Positions 20,301 to 27,845 of a stretch of DNA of 41,041 bases are shown here, one piece after another. This DNA is from Nannocystaceae bacterium (lineage in GTDB: Bacteria > Myxococcota_A > Polyangia > Nannocystales > Nannocystaceae), in NCBI GenBank assembly GCA_019694555.1, contig JAIBBS010000062.1:1-41041 (forward strand), in the 5' to 3' direction. Position 1 is the first letter of the stretch. Each line of letters begins with the position of its first letter. The notes beneath the pieces are model-generated. The model did not search any database, was not told the origin of the DNA, and worked only from the letters and a program-made list of their open reading frames with translations. The translations under genes were made by a program, and so were the position numbers.

Positions 20301-22125
20301 GGTGGCCCGCAGCGCGCTCGCGCTGGCGCAGCGGCTGCTGGAGTCCGACCGCGCCGAAGCGCTGTCGGTGTTGCGCACCGGCCTGCAGTGGGCGCCGCAG
20401 GACCGCGCGCTGCTGCACGCCGCCGCGCAGTGGTACGACGACGACGACTTCGACTCGCTGGTCGCGGTCATCGAGACGCTGATCCAGATCGAGGGCGTCG
20501 AGCCCGCGGTCGCGCTCGCGCTCGACCTCGCGGACCGGCACGCGCGCCGCGGCGACGCCGAGGCGGAGCTGCGTGCGCTGGTCTCGGCCCACCGCCGCGC
20601 ACCGACGCACGGCCAGGCGCGGCGCCGGCTCGAGCAGGCCTACGAGTCGCGCGGTGACTACCGCGGGCTCGCCGAGGTGCTGCGCACCGCCGCCGAGCAC
20701 GAGACCGACGCGACGCTGCGGGTCTCGATCCTGCGGCAGTCCGCGGCGCTGCAGCGCGACCTGCTGGGCGATCATGCGGCCGCGACCGCGGTGCTGCAGC
20801 GCGCGTTCGAGGACTCGCCCGGCGACATCGAGCTGGGGCTCGAGTTCGCCAGCGCGTTGGCCGGCGGGGCCGAGCTCGCGCGCGCGATCGAGGTGCTGGG
20901 TGCGCTGCTGCGCGCCGCCGACGACGAGCGCGATCGCCTGCACCTGCTCACCACGCGCGCGGAGCTGCGGCAACAGGCCGGCGACGCGGCCTCGGTCGCG
21001 GCGGCGCTCGACGATCTCGAGGCCGCGGCCTCGCTCGATCGCCCGCAGGTCGCGCCGCTGCTGGCCGCCGGGCTCGAGCGACGGCTCGCGGCCGCGCGCG
21101 AGGCCGGCGACGTCGACGGCGAGCGCGAGACGCTGGTGCGGCTGGTCGAGTCGTACCGCCTGCTCGATCGCCGCGACGACGCGCGCGCGGTGCTGGGCGA
21201 GTGGCTCGAGCGCGAGCGCAAGGACACCATCACGCTGGGACTGCTGGTCGAGCTCGACACCGAGGACGAGCGCTGGGAGGCGGTCGCGAAGTCGTGCGCG
21301 CGCCTGGTCGCGCTCGAGTCCGGCGACGCCCAGGTCACCTCGGCGCTGCGGCTCGCGTACGCGTGCCGGCAGCTGGGTCGGCCCGAGGAGGCGCGCGCGG
21401 GGCTCGAGCACGCGCGGCGCAAGCAGCCGGGCAACGTCGAGATCCGCGAGGAGCTGCGGCGCATCTACGAGCAAGTCGGGGCCGAGCGCGAGCTGGCGCG
21501 CCTGCTCGCGGCGGCGGCCGAGGAGACCGCCGATGCCAACGAACGGCTGTCGCTGATGCAGCGCGCGGCCGATCTGTTCGTGAACCAAGGCGAGATCGAG
21601 GCCGCGCTGCCGCTGGTGCGGGGCGTGCTCGAGCTGGTTCCCGGCGACCTCGCGGCCACGACGCTGCTGGCCGACATCCACGTGGCGCTGGGCGAGGTCG
21701 ACGAGGCCCAGGCGCTGCTCGATGCCGCGAGCGCCGACCCGCGCCCGCGCAAGCCGCCCGAGCTGGCGCTGCTGCACCACGCGCGCGCACGCACGGCCGG
21801 CGCCCGCGGTGCGATCGAGGAGCAGCTCGCCGAGCTGCAAGCCGCGTTCGGCCACGACAAGAACAACGGCGCGATCGCGGCCGAGCTCGCCGACCTCGCC
21901 GAGGCGCTCGAGCAGTGGGACCTGGCGGTGAAGGTGCTGCGCACCATCACGCTCATCGACGGGCCCTGCCCCATCTCGCGCACCTCGGCGTTCCTGCGCC
22001 AGGCCAAGATCGCCTTCCGACGCGGCGACCGTCAGCGCGCGGTGCTGTGGGCGCGCAAGGCCAAGCACGAGGACCCCGAGGCCAGCGAGGTCGCGGAGTT
22101 CCTCGCCGAGCTCGGCGAGAGCTGA
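14353..22125 (+). CDS. Giant cytoplasmic tetratricopeptide-repeat protein
   Basis: 2590 residues from ATG 14353, preceded by GAGGGA as a ribosome site; upstream in-frame codons read through the promoter and are rejected. The whole chain is helical repeats of about 34-40 residues with the TPR pattern of small residues and aromatic or Leu positions (for example 'ALDALLEQTGRTDER', 'AAAAYEDALAIDPGDRSAQAGLLALL', 'AVLQRAFEDSPGDIELGLEFA'). About 60 or more repeats would fit this length. There is no signal peptide, membrane segment or enzymatic domain. A superhelix of this size is likely a scaffold for a multi-protein assembly. Large TPR proteins are common in Myxococcota, but no specific function is known to me for this type. 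It is convergent with dprA, 7 bases away. Confidence 0.9.
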   Translation: MAQGSKGGAQVGSTGGSAPESFSAALAAVRAAPERAEAWAAAEELADALQRPDDLAAVYREVLEGQLSRPVRNEVARRAARFHDEWFGDNPDQMASLLGRIVELDPEAQWAFERHVVVLTVAERWDELLDVYDRALSHTTDASRRKRLLDEAAHIAKDFAGAPNRAIDYLQLQLEADPNNAGVVAGIERLLERQRRWEDLIEMWQARVIDMPSADARTTRVRTATAFLDHLDAPGPALDELRALVADAPGHPDAARLLERILAMDTAPVSVRLSALALLRKIYEATARPDAVIEAVERALGFAEGPDRLALHREAGARLAIADRDAEAVRHYATLLRLEPDDTDARKQLRLLADRSGLHAAFADALCEAAGAAEPTGRMALRYEAAQAHAQRLSAPERAAELLTLVVADGDADRSLALSAAHQLAELLAKAGRDAERLGVLERLAELEHSASLRRAVLGEAARLADTLGDPDRALAAYARRLSQDPSDRDALDATIEVLERNDRIAELVDALGRRAAIAVLPPQRRADLVRRATLQARTLRDPAGAIETWTAIRREFGDEPETIDALDALLEQTGRTDERAGVAGDAAQSIRARAVALAVRLGEVHRLAVGDTLQAAAAYEDALAIDPGDRSAQAGLLALLDDAKAGGVAAEALARARRRATDTHGLLALVDTRVRRAPGPREAIAVLREAAALQEQHTGDAGAALDAIAHAFTLDPTDTGLEHELLRLGAATGRWDAVADAYRTATAVAAHPARAAHLHMAEGRIRERELADAAGAAEAYASAADHDPDATEIHRALVRAAAGAGRFAEASRGALALCRGRQAIDIDAIEALVHAAQRRDAWPELVDAFGAALLEAQLPDAVARELELVLAQWHRDHCADAVAASAAAARAVGRTPEHLPALELLATLQRELSDAGLLETLLALDRLRPAELEHLREAAALAAGSGATARAHELAATLHRKAARLLVTGGPHEPTAQTAIASLSQWVDGLLAQGDRTGAIDALLSAASLPLPSDAAAGQRLRAARLAAEQGDRGRAIHIMREVLAARPDDRALVAELAALCAADGRIVELVHLRTRELELTEDLARRLELRLEISQLVGELEHRGGRVEALQRNLAEHPGHRASIDALASILEDKGRPGQLCDILEQQAAALEREGNPARAAELWAMAAALAGDRLSDADRAIAALTRQVELVPDNDALDSLARLHLARNDPRAAAACLQQRLEHTEPGARVPVLLRLARALLQADREVDAIATLQAAFEEAPRNAEVRKLLLRLYRTREAWEQLARALVVAAEAVTDEATVVAYAREAAEIYGDRLDAPDKAVPVLQRALSLGEPDRGLRARLADGLRVAGRTEEARAVIEQLIADYGRRRSPERATAHLLLGKVLHAAGERDAALDQLELAAGMDAGNPAIMAMLAQTAREMGQLDRAERSYRALLIVLRRPPEAGDLLRSPVRSAEVLYELSAIAAERGQGSLAQELVESALEAVVHDDTEAQPLQQRLQARGDKALLRRVLQVRLHNVDNRRRRAEVLADLARGHAEDGDDAQALPLLLSAIGADPGNPTLHEQTRAVATRAGALPRYAEELEQQLEKARRTSDVHVRCELLLRLAEATERDQGDYDRAADLLAQAEGTGVREVDVWRAAARVAAARGDNAEQMRILERLANLGESAAETRADALYRMAEVQLAEPETVDQGVATLQEALSTDPRHERAARILARATDPERNAPRADLLALFELVARKAGDEAALLLALERRVSLPEATPEEAREAAELAARRGDAPRARALMLRAVELGSAMLDAGARTAWALTGLAEDHLAGGELPGAVQWFIEAAGVCTPEELLSLADRIAAQTGDDAATVRVYEALLERDASLRGAWQPLAGVFRRTGDTARLHRLVDETLDSLGSADERNAMRLELVTALLGEGDPRDEAPAVLRDVLREQPDNAQARALLLEVFERTGRAGEIDDLMREQLIEDQARGDGEAVARSALALAQRLLESDRAEALSVLRTGLQWAPQDRALLHAAAQWYDDDDFDSLVAVIETLIQIEGVEPAVALALDLADRHARRGDAEAELRALVSAHRRAPTHGQARRRLEQAYESRGDYRGLAEVLRTAAEHETDATLRVSILRQSAALQRDLLGDHAAATAVLQRAFEDSPGDIELGLEFASALAGGAELARAIEVLGALLRAADDERDRLHLLTTRAELRQQAGDAASVAAALDDLEAAASLDRPQVAPLLAAGLERRLAAAREAGDVDGERETLVRLVESYRLLDRRDDARAVLGEWLERERKDTITLGLLVELDTEDERWEAVAKSCARLVALESGDAQVTSALRLAYACRQLGRPEEARAGLEHARRKQPGNVEIREELRRIYEQVGAERELARLLAAAAEETADANERLSLMQRAADLFVNQGEIEAALPLVRGVLELVPGDLAATTLLADIHVALGEVDEAQALLDAASADPRPRKPPELALLHHARARTAGARGAIEEQLAELQAAFGHDKNNGAIAAELADLAEALEQWDLAVKVLRTITLIDGPCPISRTSAFLRQAKIAFRRGDRQRAVLWARKAKHEDPEASEVAEFLAELGES

Positions 22126-22132
22126 CGGCCGC

Positions 22133-22948
22133 TCACGCGACCGCGACCCAGCGCCCGGGCCCGACCTGCTGCACCAGGCCCAGGCGCTCGGCCTGGATCA
22201 GCGCCATCGCGGCCGCGGGGCCGCCGAGTCGATCGAGCGTGGCGCCGGCAGCCCCGGCGGCCGCGAGCGCGCGCTGCAGCACCGCGAGCCCGGGCGGCCA
22301 GCGCGGCGCGGTGGCTTCACCGCGCAGCCACGCCCGCGCGGCGAGGGCCAGCGCCTCGGGCTCGCCGCGCAACGACGCCAGCGTGCGCGCGCCCGCGGCT
22401 GCGAGCGCGGCACAGCCCTCGGTGCCCGCGAGCACCGCGGTCGGGAGACCGCGACGCAGCGCGAGCCGGCCGGTGACCTCGCTGCCCGAGCGACGCTCGG
22501 CCATCACCACCACGACCGCGTCGGCGAGCGCGACCAGGGTCGCGTTGCGGCTGACGAACATCGCCCGCGCCGGGATCGTGCCGCGCGGCTGCGAGTACAG
22601 CAGGCCGCTGCCCGGCGCCGCAGCGATCGCCGCGAACAGCGGCGCGTGCACCGGCGGATAGGGCCTGTCCGCGCCGCACGGCAGCACCGCCAGCTGCGGC
22701 AGCGCCCGCGCCAGCGCGGCGTGGTGCGCAGTCGCATCGACGCCGATCGCACCGCCCGAGACCAGCGCGTGGCCGTGCGCCGCGGCGACCTCGACCAGCA
22801 CCGCGATCGCGTCGGCGGCCGCGTGCAGCATCGCGCGGCTGCCCACGATCGCCAGCCGCGGCCGCGGCGGCAGCGTGCCGTGCAGCTCGAAGCTGCGCCG
22901 CCCCGGCACGCCCAACGTCGCTGCGTCGATGCAACGGCCGCGGATCAC
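22133..22948 (-). CDS. dprA: Short DprA/Smf-like DNA-processing protein
   Basis: 271 residues if GTG 22948 is the start; TTG 22972 and positions further upstream, overlapping the LysM gene, are possible because the frame stays open and GC3 remains high. The Rossmann-like DprA core is clear: 'LAIVGSR', 'ALVSGGAIGVDATAHHAAL', 'LPCGADRPYPPVHAPLF', 'SRNATLVALADAVVVV', 'GSEVTGRLALRRG'. A C-terminal winged-helix-like segment follows ('TLDRLGG', 'LGLVQQVGPGRWV'). The N-terminal SAM-like domain of longer DprA proteins (typically 350 or more residues) is missing. DprA binds single-stranded DNA and loads RecA during natural transformation. It follows the LysM gene by about 118 bases on the same strand. 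The core motif is somewhat divergent (GAIGVD in place of the usual G-x-A-R-G-I-D). Confidence 0.82.
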   Translation of the reverse strand: MIRGRCIDAATLGVPGRRSFELHGTLPPRPRLAIVGSRAMLHAAADAIAVLVEVAAAHGHALVSGGAIGVDATAHHAALARALPQLAVLPCGADRPYPPVHAPLFAAIAAAPGSGLLYSQPRGTIPARAMFVSRNATLVALADAVVVVMAERRSGSEVTGRLALRRGLPTAVLAGTEGCAALAAAGARTLASLRGEPEALALAARAWLRGEATAPRWPPGLAVLQRALAAAGAAGATLDRLGGPAAAMALIQAERLGLVQQVGPGRWVAVA

Positions 22949-23066
22949 GTGCGGCGCGGGTCGGCCCCGCAACGCCGGGCGTTGCAGCGGCAGCAGCCTC
23001 CACGCGACCGCGACCTCGCGTCCTTGGCGACGCGGGCGCGCTCCCGCCAGCGCGGCGCCGAGGTGC

Positions 23067-24593
23067 TCAGCGACCGCTGTAGCCGTCGCCGCCGAGCTCG
23101 TACCGCGCGCCGCGGCGCTTGAGCTTGTACGACGTATCACCCTTGCCGCGTCGGCGCTTGCCGTCGTCGGGCGGCGCCTTGCCCTGCTCGGACGCGGCCC
23201 GCTGCTTGCGCTCGCGGTCGAGCAGCTCGGGCCCACGCAGCTCGACGTGGTCACCGCGCTCGATCTCGCGGCGCGAGTACGTCGTGGCACACAGCGACGT
23301 GGTCGCCTGGGTCTGCAGCACCACGCAGGCACCGATCACGCGCCGCGGCCAGCCGTCCTCGTACGGGATGCGGAAGTTGCGGCGGCGGAAGCCGGTGTAC
23401 TCGTCGCCCTTGCGCACGATCTCGAGCAGGTTGCCCGCCGCGGCGCCGCGCTCGCTGCCGATGTTGACGACCACGAACTGGGTCTCGCCCACCAGCACGT
23501 GATCACCGAGCAGGCTCTTGCGCTTGCGCTCCTTGGCGATCGGAATCGGGCTGGTGTCGTTCATCGTCGCCACCACCACGCCGGTGGCGGACTTCTCGGC
23601 CGGGACCTCGTCGACGCGGCGGAACTGCCGACGCAGCGGGCCCACGCGATAGCCGCGCTCGATGGGGTTGATCGCGACCGCGACCGTGCCCTCGGCGGTG
23701 TTGCGCGCGATCGACTGCACCTCGACCTCGCCCATGATCTGCACGATGTAGCCCAGCACCTTGCGGTTCTTGAGATCCTGGACCTTCTCCTGCGGCGCGT
23801 AGACCACCAGCCGCTCGCCCGGGATCGGCGGCCGCGAGCGGTCGTAGCTCATGTACACGGTGTCGAGCGTCGACATCATGACGTTGGCCTCGCCGCCGCC
23901 GACGATGCGCATCGCGGTCTCGAACTGCGCCGCGTCCACGAACGCGGTCTGGTTGAGCACGAAGCTCTCGCCCGACGAGCCCTCGGGCACGCGCGTCTGC
24001 GAGTAGCGCAGGTTGGGCCGGTCGTTGCCGCGCGGACCCGAGCGCGGGTCGTACAGCCGCACGCGATCGCCGGGGAAGATCCAGTGCGCGTTGGTGATGT
24101 GCTCGTTCCACGACCACAGCCGCGGCCACGCATAGGGATCACGCAGGTAGTACGACGAGATGTCCCACAGCGTGTCGCCGCGCTGGACCACGTGCACGTC
24201 GGGGATGCGCTCGGCGTAGTCGCCGTCGTCGTCGTAGGGCTGGTCGTACAGCTCGAGCCCGTCGATGAGCTCGCCGCCGGAGTTGAACGAACGCGCGGTC
24301 GAGCCGTAGGTCTGATCGGCGCCGCGGTCCCCCCGGCGCGCGCCGTAGCCGGGGTCGTCGCTGGTGCTCGGGTCGGTCCGCGCCGACGCGGGCGGAGTCC
24401 CGAGCGCGGCATCGATGGCGGCGGAGCGCCGTGCGGCCGCGTTCTGCACGCCGGGCTCGGGTGAGTAGCGGTTGGTCGCCTCCGCGACGCCACCGCCGTC
24501 GTCGTCGGCCGGCGCCGCGTGGACCAGCTGCGGCCACGGCAACAGCGCCAGCGCGAGCACGCTCGAGGGCCTCGATCGGCGTCGCATCGTCAT
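23067..24593 (-). CDS. Secreted LysM-domain protein
   Basis: 508 residues. The ATG at 24593 overlaps the stop of the upstream lipoprotein gene (ATGA). Signal peptide: Arg-rich start, 'VLALALLPWPQLVHAAP', cleavage near residue 28. A disordered Asp/Ala/Ser-rich stretch runs to about 145. One LysM domain follows (about 155-205; 'HVVQRGDTLWDISSYYLRDPYAW', 'WIFPGDRVRLY'), which binds GlcNAc-containing peptidoglycan. The remaining 300 residues form a beta-rich region not recognised as an enzyme, ending in a Lys/Arg-rich tail. LysM proteins with this long C-terminal region occur in Myxococcota and related groups next to dprA. Periplasmic role, probably in cell-wall organisation with the CpoB-like partner. 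Confidence 0.9.
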   Translation of the reverse strand: MTMRRRSRPSSVLALALLPWPQLVHAAPADDDGGGVAEATNRYSPEPGVQNAAARRSAAIDAALGTPPASARTDPSTSDDPGYGARRGDRGADQTYGSTARSFNSGGELIDGLELYDQPYDDDGDYAERIPDVHVVQRGDTLWDISSYYLRDPYAWPRLWSWNEHITNAHWIFPGDRVRLYDPRSGPRGNDRPNLRYSQTRVPEGSSGESFVLNQTAFVDAAQFETAMRIVGGGEANVMMSTLDTVYMSYDRSRPPIPGERLVVYAPQEKVQDLKNRKVLGYIVQIMGEVEVQSIARNTAEGTVAVAINPIERGYRVGPLRRQFRRVDEVPAEKSATGVVVATMNDTSPIPIAKERKRKSLLGDHVLVGETQFVVVNIGSERGAAAGNLLEIVRKGDEYTGFRRRNFRIPYEDGWPRRVIGACVVLQTQATTSLCATTYSRREIERGDHVELRGPELLDRERKQRAASEQGKAPPDDGKRRRGKGDTSYKLKRRGARYELGGDGYSGR

Positions 24594-25531
24594 CCTCCCA
24601 GCTCCGCGAGACGGTTGCGCGCGATGTCGGCGGCGCGCGCATCGGGATAGGCCTCGACCAGGCCCGTGAGCACGTCGCGGGCGTTGGCATCGTCGCCGAG
24701 CTTGCCGTAGCACAGGCCGATCTTGAGCAGCGCGTCGGGGGCCTTGTTGCCGCCGCCGTAGCGCTCGACCACCTCGGTGAAGGCCGTCAGCGCCTCGTCG
24801 AACTGCTCCTGGTCGTAGGCGGCCTCGCCCTTCCAGTACAGCGCGTTGTCGGCGTAGTCGTGGCGCTCGTGCGCGCGCGCGAACAACTCGAACGCCCGCT
24901 CGGCCCCGGCGACCTCGCCGGCCTTGTACAGCGCCATCGCGGTCTCGTACTCGGTCACCACCGCAGTGCCCTCGGCATCGCGCGGCGGTCGATCGGGCCG
25001 CTTGGGCGCCTTCTCCTTCGTCATCTGCACGAGGTGGCTGCCGACCAGTCGGTACGATCCACCCTCGCCACCGCCGCGCGTCGGCTCGGCGGCGGCGACC
25101 GAGCCGGCGTCGTCGCCCTCGTCCCACGCCTCGTCGGGCGCGCCCGAGTTCGGCATGTCGCCCAGGGTCTTGGCGCTCACGCGGCGCGCTCGCGGCGGTG
25201 CGGCCTCGGGCTGGGCCTGCGGCTCGGCGTGGCGCGGACGCAGCCGCACCACCGGCAGCTCGCGATCGTCGGGGACGCCGGTGCTGTCGACGTCGTGCTC
25301 GAGCCGCACCACGCGATCCTCGAGCTCGGCCAGACGGCGCCGCATGGCTGCGTTGTCGCGGCGCAGCGCGTCGATCACCGACTCGTCCTCGCCGGCCTGC
25401 GTCGGTGCCTTGCCCGACGTGACGCGCCCGCCGTGGGCGCAGGCCGGCAACAGCGCGAGCACACACAGCGCGAGTCGCGGCGCGGCGAGCGGGCCGCGGG
25501 TCTTCGGGGCGGCGTGCGTGGGCCTGGGCAT
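24590..25531 (-). CDS. CpoB/YbgF-like periplasmic lipoprotein with TPR repeats
   Basis: 313 residues from ATG 25531, chosen because it gives a clean signal peptide ending in LLPAC (lipid Cys31). Residues about 45-85 form a coiled coil ('VIDALRRDNAAMRRRLAELEDRVVRLEHDV'), a disordered linker follows, and residues about 195-313 hold three TPR repeats ('ALYKAGEVAGAERAFELFAR', 'WKGEAAYDQEQFDEALTAF', 'KIGLCYGKLGDDANARDVL'). Coiled coil plus TPR is the architecture of CpoB/YbgF, which links the Tol-Pal system to peptidoglycan synthesis at the septum. No tol or pal genes are visible here, so the name rests on architecture only. It heads a three-gene minus-strand run with the LysM protein and dprA. 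Confidence 0.87.
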   Translation of the reverse strand: MPRPTHAAPKTRGPLAAPRLALCVLALLPACAHGGRVTSGKAPTQAGEDESVIDALRRDNAAMRRRLAELEDRVVRLEHDVDSTGVPDDRELPVVRLRPRHAEPQAQPEAAPPRARRVSAKTLGDMPNSGAPDEAWDEGDDAGSVAAAEPTRGGGEGGSYRLVGSHLVQMTKEKAPKRPDRPPRDAEGTAVVTEYETAMALYKAGEVAGAERAFELFARAHERHDYADNALYWKGEAAYDQEQFDEALTAFTEVVERYGGGNKAPDALLKIGLCYGKLGDDANARDVLTGLVEAYPDARAADIARNRLAELGG

Positions 25532-25542
25532 GCTGGGCAACC

Positions 25543-25571
25543 AGGCTAGCAACCGGGTGCAGCGCGACCAA
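25543..25571 (-). promoter_or_regulatory. Promoter of the CpoB-LysM-dprA run
   Basis: On the minus strand TTGGTC (25566-25571), a 17-base spacer and TAGCCT (25543-25548), with TG-n before the -10, match a sigma-70 promoter. The start codon at 25531 is about 12 bases beyond the -10, so the leader would be about 5 bases. The -35 overlaps a small AT-rich patch (CAAATTTTG on the plus strand). Confidence 0.55.
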
Positions 25572-25695
25572 ATTTTGAGCCCCGCGCCCCGTCGCGTGGC
25601 CACCCGACCACCGTGCACCAGGTGCGCGCGATCGATCGTGCACGTCGGCGGCGCTGGTCCGCGCGGCGCGTTGATGCGAAGCTCGGGGCCCAGTC

Positions 25696-26115
25696 ATGCC
25701 CGCCGCCCACGTCACCGAGCCCGCCGCGTCCCAGACCCGAGCCGCACGGATGTTCCGTGCCCTGCTCGGCGGTGCCCTCGTCGCCGCGACCGTCCTGGCC
25801 CCGATCGCGACCGCCCACGCCGACGAGTCCGGCGCCCAGGGTCGCATCGTCCGTTTCACCATCAACGCCGCCGGCTCCGACGACAGCGCCAGCGTGCTGG
25901 GCACCATCGGCGTGCGCAAGCCCGACGGCAAGATCGAGCTGTACCAGTGGGGCGGCACCTCGTGCCCGGCCTCGAAGCTCGAGGACTGGCAGGTGCTCGC
26001 GCTCGAGCACGCGTTCCACAACCGCCATCGCACGCTGGTCACGCCGCGCTACAAGGTCGGCGACGTCAAGGACCTGCGCTGCCTGGTCGGCTTCGAGCTC
26101 AGCGCGACCGGCTGA
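25696..26115 (+). CDS. Small secreted protein with two cysteines, coupled to the siderophore synthetase
   Basis: 139 residues from ATG 25696; ATG 25750 (121 residues) starts directly at the signal peptide and is equally plausible. The hydrophobic segment 'FRALLGGALVAATVLAPIATAHA' is followed by a Sec cleavage site. The mature part of about 95 residues is beta-rich and has exactly two Cys ('GTSCPAS' and 'LRCLVGF'), likely forming a disulfide. No family is recognised. The stop overlaps the ATG of the IucA/IucC gene (TGATG), so translation is coupled. A role in metallophore handling in the periplasm or outside is an inference from position only. Confidence 0.75.
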   Translation: MPAAHVTEPAASQTRAARMFRALLGGALVAATVLAPIATAHADESGAQGRIVRFTINAAGSDDSASVLGTIGVRKPDGKIELYQWGGTSCPASKLEDWQVLALEHAFHNRHRTLVTPRYKVGDVKDLRCLVGFELSATG

Positions 26116-27845
26116 TGCACGGCATGCTGGCGCGGCTGCTGCGGCTGGCGCCGCGGCTGGGGCTCGCGCCCGATCCCCGCGCCGCCGCGGCCGCGCACGC
26201 GCGCGCGAACCGGATCATCGCCGCCCGATTGGCGCTGGCGTGCGCGCGCGAGCGCATCGTCGATGCCGAGCGCAGCGCCGATGCATGCACGCTGGTGGGC
26301 GTGGGCGCGCTGCCGCTGCGACGCCGCCGCGCGCTCGAGCTCGACGCGCCCGATCTCGACGCGCCGCGCCCCGCCGTGCTCGACGACGCGCTCGCGCTGT
26401 GGCACGCGCTGGTGCCGGCCATCGGCTGCGACGCCGCGACCACGGGCCGCATCGCGAGCGAGCTCGACGACGGCGTGCAGACCCTGGCCGCGATCCTCTT
26501 CGCCAGCAGCGCCGCCGGCGGCCGCCGGCCGTGGCTGCCGCCCGAGGATCCGCGGCGGCGCGACGCCGAGCACTTCCTCGTCGAGGGCCATCCCTGGCAT
26601 CCGATGTGCCGCACGCGGCTGGGGCTCGATGCGCGCGCGCGCGTCCGCCTCGCGCCCGAGCTGTGCGCCCAGGCCGAGCTCGCGATCGTCGACGCGCCCG
26701 CGTCGTGGCTGGCCGTGCACGGCGACTTCGCGGCGCGGCTCGAGCCGCACTTCGGCGCCGCGCCGCCGGGGCACGTACGCCTGCCGGTGCTGCGCGCACA
26801 GCTGCCCCGCCTCGCGCGGCTGCCGGCATCGCTGCGCGCCGGGCTGAGCCTCGCGCGCCATGACACCACCGCGCGCGCGCTCGCAGGTCTGCGCACGGTT
26901 GCGCTCGACTGCGCGCCGCTGCACCTCAAGCTCGCGCTCGACGTACTGACCACCAGCGCGCGCCGCACGGTCTCGCCGATGAGCGTGGCCAACGGTCCGG
27001 TGCTGTCGTCGTTGCTCGCGCGGCTGCTCGCGACCGACCCCGCGCTCGCGATGGCCCCGGCGCTGCGGCTGATGTCCGAGCCGGCCAGCGCGGGCCTGCG
27101 GGTCGAGCGCGCCGGCGACGATGCGCGCCAGCTCGGCGTCATCGTGCGCGACGCACAGGCACTCGCCGACGGCAACGCGATCGTGTGCGCGGCGCTGGCC
27201 GAACGCGACCTCGCCGGCGAGCGCTTCGTCGCGCGCCTGCTCGCGGGCTACGGCGGTCGCACGCGCGCAGCGGCGATGCTGCGGGACTACGTCGCGCAGC
27301 TGCTGCCTCCGTTGCTGCGGCTGTGGCTCGCCCACGGCGTCGCGCTCGAGCCCCACCTGCAGAACACGCTGGTGCGGGTCGAGCACGGCCGTCCCGCGGG
27401 CTTCGTCGTGCGCGACCTCGGCGGCGTGCGGCTGTATCGCCGCCGCTGTGCCACCGCCGCCGCGCTGGCGCCGGGCTCGTTCGTGGTCACCGACGACGAG
27501 CACGAGGCCCGCGGCAAGCTCGTGCACGCGCTGATCCACGCCCACCTCGCCGCGGTGGTGGCGGCGCTCGACGACGACGGCCTCGACGAGCACGAGGGCT
27601 GGTCGATCGTCGCCGCGGCGATCGACGCTTGTCTGTCGCGCTGGGCCGCCGAGCCGCCGCTGCGCGAGCGCTGCGCGGCCGAGCGCGCGGCATGGTTCGC
27701 GCCGCGCGTGCGCGCCAAGGCGCTGCTGCGCATGCGGCTGTCCGATCGCAGCTCCGAGTACGACTACGTCGAGCTCGACAACCCGCTCGCGGCCGCACGG
27801 ATCGTCGCGCACGGCGACGGCGCGCCCGGCAGCCCCATGCAGTAG
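26115..27845 (+). CDS. IucA/IucC-family NRPS-independent siderophore synthetase
   Basis: 576 residues, the normal size of the family. Signature segments: EGHPWHP (157-163; family EGHPxHP), KLALDVLTTSARR (272-284; the ATP-binding T-S-x-x-R region), HGVALEPHLQN (407-417; family H-G-x-x-x-E-x-H-x-Q-N) and 'VRDLGGVRL' after it (R-D-x-x-G). These enzymes adenylate a carboxylate, usually citrate or a citrate derivative, and condense it with an amine or alcohol. It is the only NIS synthetase in the window, so it would have to act more than once, as the single synthetase does in bacterial rhizoferrin assembly. Residues diverge at several positions (PMCRTR where many have Lys), so substrate type A, B or C is not assigned. 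Its 3' end overlaps the convergent ATP-grasp gene by 82 bases. Confidence 0.92.
   Translation: MHGMLARLLRLAPRLGLAPDPRAAAAAHARANRIIAARLALACARERIVDAERSADACTLVGVGALPLRRRRALELDAPDLDAPRPAVLDDALALWHALVPAIGCDAATTGRIASELDDGVQTLAAILFASSAAGGRRPWLPPEDPRRRDAEHFLVEGHPWHPMCRTRLGLDARARVRLAPELCAQAELAIVDAPASWLAVHGDFAARLEPHFGAAPPGHVRLPVLRAQLPRLARLPASLRAGLSLARHDTTARALAGLRTVALDCAPLHLKLALDVLTTSARRTVSPMSVANGPVLSSLLARLLATDPALAMAPALRLMSEPASAGLRVERAGDDARQLGVIVRDAQALADGNAIVCAALAERDLAGERFVARLLAGYGGRTRAAAMLRDYVAQLLPPLLRLWLAHGVALEPHLQNTLVRVEHGRPAGFVVRDLGGVRLYRRRCATAAALAPGSFVVTDDEHEARGKLVHALIHAHLAAVVAALDDDGLDEHEGWSIVAAAIDACLSRWAAEPPLRERCAAERAAWFAPRVRAKALLRMRLSDRSSEYDYVELDNPLAAARIVAHGDGAPGSPMQ

Noticed and set aside
14107..22068. 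An open frame of about 2650 codons on the minus strand opposite the TPR gene
   Set aside because: It lies fully antisense, its translation is Arg/Gln/Leu-rich low complexity, and long stop-free antisense frames are expected when GC3 is extreme. The plus-strand protein has coherent TPR repeats.
23067..23332. Longer DprA reading from 23332
   Set aside because: It would overlap the LysM gene by 266 bases, and the added residues are Arg/Ser-rich shadow sequence.
26115..27845. Aerobactin-type hydroxamate pathway
   Set aside because: Only one IucA/IucC protein is present, and no lysine/ornithine monooxygenase or N-acetyltransferase gene lies in the window.
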